Shown here: piece after piece, positions 57,977 through 64,000 of the stretch | Numbering within the stretch: the stretch's first letter is position 1 | Layout: each line of letters begins with the position of its first letter | NCBI RefSeq assembly: GCF_000299395.1 | Contig: NC_018656.1 | Location: forward strand, 682,001-746,000 | DNA length: 64,000 bases | From: Candidatus Nitrosopumilus sediminis | GTDB taxonomy: Archaea; Thermoproteota; Nitrososphaeria; Nitrososphaerales; Nitrosopumilaceae | Reading direction: 5' to 3' | Made by a program: the position numbers and the translations under genes | Notes under the pieces: generated by a model | Databases searched by the model: none | Seen by the model: only the letters and a program-made list of their open reading frames with translations | What the model was told of the DNA's origin: nothing

Positions 57977-58078
57977 ATGTCTCAAGAAAGTAAATGCCCA
58001 TATTGTGAGTCTGTCTTTGAAGACAAAGAAAAAATGTCTCAACATATTGATAAAATTCACAATAATAATTTGACATAA
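57977..58078 (+). CDS. 33-residue C2H2 zinc-finger protein
   Basis: ATG at 57977, TAA at 58076. CPYCESVFEDKEKMSQHIDKIH has C7, C10, H23 and H28, a full C2-x12-H-x4-H finger with hydrophobic core F14 and M20. Single C2H2 fingers are known from archaea, including viral proteins. It probably binds DNA or RNA. Confidence 0.6.
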   Translation: MSQESKCPYCESVFEDKEKMSQHIDKIHNNNLT

Positions 58079-58124
58079 ATTGTCTAATTACTATTGAATG
58101 TCCATAGTGCCCTAATCTGGTACT

Positions 58125-58673
58125 TTATACTCGTAAAATTTTGAATTTATTTGAACCCCCGACATTGCTAAATTTTGCAATCTCAAAGATTATTTTGGAA
58201 AATGAATTATTTTCTTTTTTCAGTACAAATGATTTTTTTTGTGTTTGAATATTTTCTGATAACACTAGCCAAATGTTGTCTGTTTCTGGTTGGATTTTTT
58301 CCAAATCTATGATTTTTTTATTAATTATTGTAGCATCTGATGATTTCGGTATGCAAATTAACAATGTTTTTTTTGGATCTTTTTCCAATGTTTTGATATC
58401 TGGAATTACAATGTCTATCTCATTTTCATTATATTCTATCTTTCTTTGACTATTGATCAAGGCGTTTGTAAGTAGATAATGTAATAGTCCTGTAGCTAAA
58501 ACTCCTACTGCTTCGTCTTTTTCTCCTATGGAGATTACTTTATCATAACAGTTTGTTGTGATCTCTTGAATGATCTCATCGAATTTTTTTTCAATAATTA
58601 ATTTGGGAATTGTTTCTGAATTTTCGATATATTCAAACAAATAATCTTTGATTGGGTTTGACTCTTCGTCCAT
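58125..58673 (-). CDS. Hypothetical protein downstream of HMG-CoA synthase
   Basis: 182 residues, alpha/beta, with a block DKVISIGEKDEAVGVLATGLLHYLLTNALIN and KTLLICIPKSSDATIINKKII. No motif is assigned. Its start overlaps the stop of the HMG-CoA synthase gene by one base, so the two are co-translated. Confidence 0.55.
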   Translation of the reverse strand: MDEESNPIKDYLFEYIENSETIPKLIIEKKFDEIIQEITTNCYDKVISIGEKDEAVGVLATGLLHYLLTNALINSQRKIEYNENEIDIVIPDIKTLEKDPKKTLLICIPKSSDATIINKKIIDLEKIQPETDNIWLVLSENIQTQKKSFVLKKENNSFSKIIFEIAKFSNVGGSNKFKILRV

Positions 58674-60091
58674 TATTCATTGTAAATGTAACGTCTTTCG
58701 CCTCTGGACTCTTTTTCAGTATCTATATGTACTAAAACAAATTCCTTCTTTGAATGAACCATTGATTCTTCTGGGGTTAGTTTGTTTTCGTGTAATTCTT
58801 CATATTCGTCCCATGTCAATCGCTTTCTTTCACCTATCTCTGCTTCTAAATTCATATCCTTTACCATTTCTTTGTAAGATGGTTGGATAACACCGCTGAA
58901 CACCATCGCACTACTACCACTCCCATAAGATCCAAATCCTACTCTTTTTCCTTCCAAATCAATTCCTTTTTGATATTCAAATTCCAAACTGCTTCTAAAT
59001 CCTAAGTAAAGTGATGCCGTGTACAAATTACCAATCATACTTGATGCAATAAGTGAACTAGATAGTTTGGATTCATAAACTTCTTGGTATGCCTGAGTCT
59101 TTGTAAACAATTTTGTAAATTCATGATCTTTTGCCATAAATTCTTCATCTCCTAACACAGATTCAATTGTACCACGTGGATCTTTTGGTCTAGGTTCTTC
59201 AATCCCTATTTCTTGTAATATTTTCTTCCAACGTGGAAGCTGTCTCCATTCATGTCTGACTAAATATGCTAAAGCTTTCTTACCCATGTTGCTGTATGGC
59301 AAGTGCATGTTGATGTAATCCATATGATCGAGAATTGTTTCACCAGGTTCAATTTTGATTAATCCTGACGAAATTACTTTTTTCTTGTATGCTTCCAGTG
59401 CTTTCCTGACTTGAATCATGTATAGTAAATTAGAATATTGCCCATGAACAATGGGTGTTTCTTTTCCAAAAGGTCTGTAAAAGTCATATTCGTCTTTAAT
59501 TGATGTGGATGTTACTTTAGGATCAAATGCTAATAATCTTGGGTCATCATTCAATAACATGACTACTGCGCCTGCACCTTGAGTCATTTCTCCACTAGAC
59601 CCCATGTCGTATTTTGCAATATCTGAAACTACCACAAGTGCATGTTTTCCTTCTGCTTCCCCTGCCCTAATCCAATTTGTATTATCATAAAGTGCATAAG
59701 AACCACTTACGCAAGCAAATTTAGTTTCCACTCCCCCACAATGTTCAAATGCTCCCTGACCGTAAACTTGTTCTAACATGCCAATAACATATGAGTTCAT
59801 TGCCTTTGATTCATCAAATGCTGATTCTGTTGAAACATACAACCTGCCGATATCTTCTGGTGAAAGTTTATTTTTTTGCATAATTCGCAAACATGCATTT
59901 GCTGCAAGACATGCAGGGTCTTGATTTGCATCTACGATTGCCATTTGAGAAACTCCTAGACCCTTTTGCAATTTTACTGGGTCTAATCCTCTGTTTTTTG
60001 CAAAATCAGCTGCATCGATATACAATCTGGGAATGTATATTGCAATATCGTCTATACCTGCTGCCATAAGCTTGGCTCCGAGTTTGTACAT
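58673..60091 (-). CDS. Hydroxymethylglutaryl-CoA synthase
   Basis: 472 residues. The catalytic Cys is C127 in GGVETKFACVSGSYAL, with a Glu at about 89 (YVSTESAFDESK) and the C-terminal GSYGSGSSAMVFSG. It condenses acetyl-CoA with acetoacetyl-CoA, the first committed step of isoprenoid and archaeal lipid synthesis. The length (472) resembles the eukaryotic/bacterial-type enzyme more than the 350-residue archaeal form. A start at M9 is possible. Confidence 0.92.
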   Translation of the reverse strand: MYKLGAKLMAAGIDDIAIYIPRLYIDAADFAKNRGLDPVKLQKGLGVSQMAIVDANQDPACLAANACLRIMQKNKLSPEDIGRLYVSTESAFDESKAMNSYVIGMLEQVYGQGAFEHCGGVETKFACVSGSYALYDNTNWIRAGEAEGKHALVVVSDIAKYDMGSSGEMTQGAGAVVMLLNDDPRLLAFDPKVTSTSIKDEYDFYRPFGKETPIVHGQYSNLLYMIQVRKALEAYKKKVISSGLIKIEPGETILDHMDYINMHLPYSNMGKKALAYLVRHEWRQLPRWKKILQEIGIEEPRPKDPRGTIESVLGDEEFMAKDHEFTKLFTKTQAYQEVYESKLSSSLIASSMIGNLYTASLYLGFRSSLEFEYQKGIDLEGKRVGFGSYGSGSSAMVFSGVIQPSYKEMVKDMNLEAEIGERKRLTWDEYEELHENKLTPEESMVHSKKEFVLVHIDTEKESRGERRYIYNE

Positions 60092-60178
60092 TTAAGGATA
60101 TTGGGTAAATTCTAAATAACTAGGAAGGAAATTTCCATACTTTTTTTGACAATTCATGAATAAATTGATCGCAACAGA

Positions 60179-60883
60179 CTATTTTTTCAATTCGTTTTCA
60201 AAAACTTTTTCAAATGTTTCAAAAGGTTGAGCTCCAAACAATCTTGTAGTTTTTCCATCTGGCCCAATCACAAAAAATGCGGGGGTTCCAGTCAATTCTA
60301 AACTCCTTGCATCTTCATTACTTGCAAGTATTATCTGGGAATGTGTTCCATTTATCATACATTCAGACCACACATTCATGTCCAACCCTATATCCTGTGC
60401 AAATCTTCCAAGATTCTCAGATGATGCCCATCCGTTATTTTCACCAGTCCAATTTGAATACAAAATATCATGGTATTCCCAAAACAACCCTTGATCATTG
60501 GCACAATGAGCTCCATGAGATGCATTTACCGAATCTGGACCAATAATGTTGTAATCTTTGAATATCATTTTGACTTTTCCTGTTTCAACATAATTTTTCA
60601 AAATATTCTCTTCAGTTGAATGAAAGAAAACATTACAAAAATGGCATTGATAATCACCAAATTCAATTAATGTAACTGGGGCATTTGGATTTCCAAGTAT
60701 TGGTGAGCCATTGTCTATGAATGTGTTAATTGTAATTTTTGCAGGTCCTGCTTGCTGAATAATAGGTGTGGGTTCTATTACAAGTTCCTTTTGATTAGAT
60801 ATGCTATCAAATCCTAGAAATGCAATGATTATTGCTATGGATGCAATTATAGCTCCTATGGCAAGAGAGGGTCCATGAATCAA
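60179..60883 (-). CDS. DsbA-family thiol oxidoreductase, membrane-anchored
   Basis: 234 residues: an N-terminal anchor (about 6-26), then a thioredoxin fold with C80 and C83 in FGDYQCHFC, a helical insert, and the cis-Pro region ELTGTPAFFVIGPDG. It would form or isomerise disulfides outside the membrane, together with the CcdA and redoxin proteins encoded 7 kb away. Confidence 0.85.
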   Translation of the reverse strand: MIHGPSLAIGAIIASIAIIIAFLGFDSISNQKELVIEPTPIIQQAGPAKITINTFIDNGSPILGNPNAPVTLIEFGDYQCHFCNVFFHSTEENILKNYVETGKVKMIFKDYNIIGPDSVNASHGAHCANDQGLFWEYHDILYSNWTGENNGWASSENLGRFAQDIGLDMNVWSECMINGTHSQIILASNEDARSLELTGTPAFFVIGPDGKTTRLFGAQPFETFEKVFENELKK

Positions 60884-61070
60884 TATTTCTAAAAGTTTTT
60901 TTGATACATTTAGTCTTTTGTTCTAAGGTCCATGATGATCAATTTGTCCACCTGTTTGTATCGTCAGGTTTCCACAAATAAATAAAATAAAAAATATGTT
61001 ATCGAAATATGGAGATTGGTACCGTGTATTTCAGACGGTTATTAGGGATAAACTAGTTTTTTCCTTTTTT

Positions 61071-61151
61071 GTCATTACTTGGTTTGTCATTACTTGGTTT
61101 GTCATTACTTGGTTTGTCATTACTTGGTTTGTCATTACTTGGTTTGTCATT
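61071..61151. repeat. 15-bp tandem repeat (5.4 copies)
   Basis: GTCATTACTTGGTTT is repeated five times without change (61071-61145), plus six bases. On the minus strand each unit encodes NDKPS, in the reading frame just after the stop of the secreted protein gene. Slippage would change the number of five-residue units. Confidence 0.9.
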
Positions 61152-62253
61152 CGGATTTAGATTTGTCTGAATTATGATTGCTTTTCTTTTCACGAGCATC
61201 TTTTCTTTGCTTCTCTCTTTCTTTTTCAAGATCATCATCGTCTTCTTCTGAAATTTCTTCTACGTCTTCAAGAGATTCTGTCAATATTATATCGAATATT
61301 GGCTCAATAACATTAATCGGATCTAATTTTTCTATAAACTCTGAACTCTGCTTTGATTCAAATTCCGAAATAACCTCTTCTGTATCCCTTAATGATGAGA
61401 TGATGTCTTCTTCGCTAATCTGATCAGTAATTTCTCCAAATCCTATTTCATTTGAACTAAATTGAATTGATTCTATATTGACTATATTCCCATTATTTTT
61501 CAGTGAAAATATTTGCTCTTGTTTGTTCTGTTTTTCTCTTTTCTCTAGAATTTGTTCTATCTTTGTCTTAATTATTTTTAATTTTTCTTTAGTTCCATCA
61601 TCATGTGTTTGGGTTATCACTCTGTCAATTGCAGGCATTGCAATTTCCCATTTTTTCGAATCAATAATTTCTTTGATTGCTAACTTATGGTGCATTTTTT
61701 CAACTTTATTTCCATTTGCATTTGTTGCAAGTTTTATGCCGATTTTGTTTACTAGTGTTTGATAATCTTTCTTGGCTTTTGTTTCTTTAACTGCGGTTTC
61801 AATTAATTTACTTTCTGTCTTTTTGGCATTTTGTTGTGATTCAATAACTTCAAAAATTGATTTATTTTTAAATACTTCTGAAACAAGTTTCTTTTCTTGT
61901 ATTGTTAACCCATTCTCTTTTTGATATTCTTTAATGTTATTTTGGTATTTTTCAAATACTTTTGCATAGTTTTTTGAAAGATAGACGTACATTTCATTAT
62001 TAACATCATTTTCATTGTTAATGTCTAATAGTGTATTTTTTACTTCATTAATTTTAAATGAAATTTTACTCATCATTAATTCATTAAATTCTGCATCGAT
62101 GTTGTTCAAATCAGATAGTTTTTTGTCCACTTGAATCATCTTTTCTATGATTGCACTGTGTTCCATTGCGGATGCATTTTGGGTACCATATGTTGATGCT
62201 GCCATAATGGAACCTAATATCAGGGCAAATGCTATAGCTTGTAAATATTTCAT
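61147..62253 (-). CDS. Secreted helical protein with frameshifted repeat tail
   Basis: 368 residues. Residues 1-29 form a signal peptide (ending QNASA). The mature part is helical and charged, with acidic stretches (EDVEEISEEDDDDLEKEREKQRKDAREKKSNHNSDKSKSE). The stop lies 5 bp inside the tandem repeat. Removal of a single base near the end (the G of GAA before the stop) would read on into NDKPS repeats and a KKGKN end. The true C-terminus is therefore probably the repeat tail, interrupted here by a frameshift. Confidence 0.65.
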   Translation of the reverse strand: MKYLQAIAFALILGSIMAASTYGTQNASAMEHSAIIEKMIQVDKKLSDLNNIDAEFNELMMSKISFKINEVKNTLLDINNENDVNNEMYVYLSKNYAKVFEKYQNNIKEYQKENGLTIQEKKLVSEVFKNKSIFEVIESQQNAKKTESKLIETAVKETKAKKDYQTLVNKIGIKLATNANGNKVEKMHHKLAIKEIIDSKKWEIAMPAIDRVITQTHDDGTKEKLKIIKTKIEQILEKREKQNKQEQIFSLKNNGNIVNIESIQFSSNEIGFGEITDQISEEDIISSLRDTEEVISEFESKQSSEFIEKLDPINVIEPIFDIILTESLEDVEEISEEDDDDLEKEREKQRKDAREKKSNHNSDKSKSE

Positions 62254-62503
62254 TTTACAATACTATTACACACCTGTTTCCCATATTCAAGATGGAAAAA
62301 CTATGTTTTACCTAGATCCATTCAGGTATAATTTTCCATGTGTTGTTGTTTTTTTGGAATCGAAAATTGGCTAATTTTTTATCCGTAATGGAACCTATCA
62401 TAATGAAAAAAATTCCAAATAGGATCAATCAAATTTCTCAGCCTGGACTCGCATTGTTTTAAAATTAAGGAAAAGCCTAGCCACAATTACCAAAATTCAA
62501 TGT

Positions 62504-62575
62504 TTAAAGGGTGACAAACACTATGATGAATGCGATTGTTACAATAGCAATAGATATTTTCATGAATGAAGACAT
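62504..62575 (-). CDS. 23-residue single-helix membrane protein
   Basis: ATG at 62575, TAA at 62504. MSSFMKISIAIVTIAFIIVF plus VTL would form one membrane helix. A TATA-like TTATAATT lies about 28 bp before the ATG, a leaderless arrangement. It is tiny, so support comes from promoter spacing and composition. Confidence 0.4.
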   Translation of the reverse strand: MSSFMKISIAIVTIAFIIVFVTL

Positions 62576-62617
62576 GTTAATGCACTAACTGTTACAATTA
62601 TAATGATTTTTGTATGT

Positions 62618-62743
62618 CTATATCTTTGGCAAGTTACCTGTTTTATCTAAATTAGATTTGCATACTTTACAATAAAGTCTAACTTCTTTTGATGGAAACT
62701 CTGAACCACAATTTTTACAAATAAAGAATTTTTCATCATCCAT
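62618..62743 (-). CDS. 41-residue zinc-ribbon protein
   Basis: ATG at 62743, TAG at 62618. CKNC (9-12) and CKVC (25-28) form a zinc ribbon with GSEFPSKEVRLY between. The function is unknown. Confidence 0.5.
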   Translation of the reverse strand: MDDEKFFICKNCGSEFPSKEVRLYCKVCKSNLDKTGNLPKI

Positions 62744-62795
62744 AAATAATTTGAAATTGTGATGAACTTAAGAGTATTGTTTAATTTTAGTATTA

Positions 62796-63107
62796 TTATC
62801 TGCCAGGCCTTTTAAATTCTGGTTTTATTATGCAGTTTGAAACAGAGGATTTTTGAAATTTTTTACCAGATGATCTATTTTTTGATTTTTCTGAATCCTG
62901 TTTTTTATCAACTTTAAAAATTCTTTTATCTATTTGCTCATCAGTTATTTTATCTGAATATATGATGTTTGTTGGAGAAATCTTTTTTGATTTCTTTTTG
63001 TTTTTTGATTTTTCAGGTTCATTAGGGTTTTTTTGTGTCCATTTGATGTTTTTTGTATCTGCTGAGGATGACTTTTCTTTATTATAGTCTCCTAATGATT
63101 TTACCAT
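62796..63107 (-). CDS. Basic low-complexity protein
   Basis: 103 residues dominated by Lys, Ser and Asn (KKKSKKISPTNIIYSDKITDEQIDKRIFKVDKKQDSEKSKNRSSGKKFQKSS). It is probably disordered and might bind nucleic acid. No family is recognised. Confidence 0.5.
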   Translation of the reverse strand: MVKSLGDYNKEKSSSADTKNIKWTQKNPNEPEKSKNKKKSKKISPTNIIYSDKITDEQIDKRIFKVDKKQDSEKSKNRSSGKKFQKSSVSNCIIKPEFKRPGR

Positions 63108-63157
63108 GACTGATTACAGTAGATAATCAACTTAAGGGTGTTGACCAAATTTTGAAT

Positions 63158-63346
63158 TTATTTCCTCTTTTCATCAACTTTGTTTTTGATTGATTGCATA
63201 CAGTCATGACAAATTATGGATTTGTTGGACATTTTTTGTATTTGTTCATCATTTTGAAATTCTGAATCGTATGTAGCTGCTATTACTGTTTTGTTATGCC
63301 ATACTTCAAAATCTTTTTTCTTCTTTGAACATACAAAACAATTCAT
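63158..63346 (-). CDS. Small zinc-binding protein
   Basis: 62 residues. CFVC at residues 3-6 and CHDC at about 46-49 should bind zinc. The central part is polar and helical. It lies 50 bp upstream of the basic low-complexity gene on the same strand. Confidence 0.5.
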   Translation of the reverse strand: MNCFVCSKKKKDFEVWHNKTVIAATYDSEFQNDEQIQKMSNKSIICHDCMQSIKNKVDEKRK

Positions 63347-63425
63347 ATTTTTTTCTGAAATTGTGCAAAAATAAGCGTGTTTATTCTAAACTAATCTAAA
63401 TAAATGGGTTCATAATATCAATTTT

Positions 63426-63974
63426 ATGAAGCGTGTATTTGTTAATGGATATGGCTCCATTGGCAGTAGAATAGTTTCTTTTCTAAAAGATGATCCAGAA
63501 ATCACAGTTGTTGGAGTTGGAAAGTATTCTCCAGATGAAAAAGTTGAAGAGGCAATATCTAAAGGACTTGATGTTTATGTTCCAGAATCAAAATTCGATG
63601 CTTTCTCAAATTATAAAATTTCAGGTTCTATTGAATCTGCATTAGATAAATCAGATTTAGTAATAGATGCTGCTCCTGGAGGACAAGGTTATAAAAATAA
63701 AAAAAATCTCTATGAACCAAAAAACATACCTGCAATTTATCAAGGAGGTGAGTCCACCATGGGTTCAGAAGCAGTATCAGATTTGTTGTTTAATTCTAGA
63801 GCAAATTATGATCAAGCTTTAGGAAAATATCATGTAATGCAGGGAAGTTGTAATGTTACAGGTATGGGAAGAATTCTTGAACCACTTCGTGACAAATTCG
63901 ATGATCAATTAGTTAGATTTGATGTAACACTTGTCAGACGATGGGCAGATATTGAACAAACAGAAAAAAAATAA
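63426..63974 (+). CDS. gap2: Type II glyceraldehyde-3-phosphate dehydrogenase, N-terminal part, frameshifted
   Basis: 182 residues before a stop at 63972. The Rossmann start VFVNGYGSIGSRIVSFL, DLVIDAAPGGQGYKN and the catalytic Cys in MQGSCNVTGMGRILEPLRDKF match archaeal type II GAPDH, which is normally about 340 residues. The stop follows a run of eight A (63964-63971). With nine A the frame continues (ITDTIEMTEK) to the window edge. I therefore read this as a full gene interrupted by a homopolymer frameshift. Confidence 0.88.
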   Translation: MKRVFVNGYGSIGSRIVSFLKDDPEITVVGVGKYSPDEKVEEAISKGLDVYVPESKFDAFSNYKISGSIESALDKSDLVIDAAPGGQGYKNKKNLYEPKNIPAIYQGGESTMGSEAVSDLLFNSRANYDQALGKYHVMQGSCNVTGMGRILEPLRDKFDDQLVRFDVTLVRRWADIEQTEKK

Positions 63975-64000
63975 CTGATACAATTGAGATGACTGAGAAA

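Noticed and set aside
61053-61238. 61-residue repeat protein as an independent gene
   Set aside because: Its first half is the out-of-frame shadow of the secreted protein gene; the repeat is better explained as a frameshifted tail.

Overview
The window is AT-rich archaeal DNA from an ammonia-oxidising-type thaumarchaeon (Nitrososphaerota), most like Nitrosopumilus. The evidence is the archaeal S10/spc ribosomal block with S4e and the RNase P subunit Rpp29, PurP, TatA/TatC, an archaeal proteasome alpha subunit, a Snf7-family CdvB, a plastocyanin-like protein with a PEFG sorting tail, HMG-CoA synthase, a type II GAPDH, many leaderless genes with a TATA-like box 22-32 bp before the start codon, and a tRNA-Asn without an encoded CCA. 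All assignments come from reading the sequence; no database was searched.

Layout. 1-4 kb: hypothetical genes and a lone Cas1 gene (2468-3481) behind a membrane-protein gene, with no CRISPR array. 4-19 kb: accessory genes, including a phasin-like protein, a winged-helix regulator behind a palindrome, a PEFG cupredoxin, a coiled-coil protein, an O-methyltransferase, two DUF6659-like paralogs, a PIN-like protein, a CBS-TrkH fusion and a DUF151 protein. 19-20 kb: a ribbon-helix-helix gene and a strongly structured candidate RNA. 20-32 kb: purine synthesis (purP, purS-purQ-purL, purF, purC), with ubiX, tatA/tatC and a sensor kinase between them. 33-38 kb: an ArsR-like regulator, a split-barrel flavoprotein, a histone-H1-like basic protein, secreted proteins, an 850-bp region with almost no genes, a four-copy palindrome family and tRNA-Asn. 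38.7-48.4 kb: a minus-strand ribosomal block L3-L4-L23-S19-L22-S3-L29-Rpp29-S17-L14-L24-S4e-L5-S14-S8-L6, preceded by a SPOUT methyltransferase and psmA. 48-53 kb: a PQQ-type dehydrogenase, CdvB, and a redoxin plus CcdA pair. 53.5-58 kb: biotin genes bioF, bioB, bioA and bioD with a BirA-like operator. 58-64 kb: HMG-CoA synthase, a DsbA-like protein, a secreted protein with a 15-bp tandem repeat just past its stop, small zinc proteins, and the start of gap2, interrupted at a run of eight A.

How the genes fit together. The purine genes supply FGAR amidotransferase (PurS/Q/L), PurF, PurC and PurP. The biotin genes cover pimeloyl-CoA or pimeloyl-ACP to biotin but not pimelate synthesis. Redoxin, CcdA and DsbA form an extracytoplasmic thiol-redox set next to Tat and copper-protein genes. 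The best leads for new biology are the lone Cas1, the three-way-junction RNA at 19.7 kb, the TTTCTAAA/TTTAGAAA palindrome family, the repeat-tail frameshift at 61.1 kb, the BirA-like site and a large population of very short single-helix or CxxC proteins.
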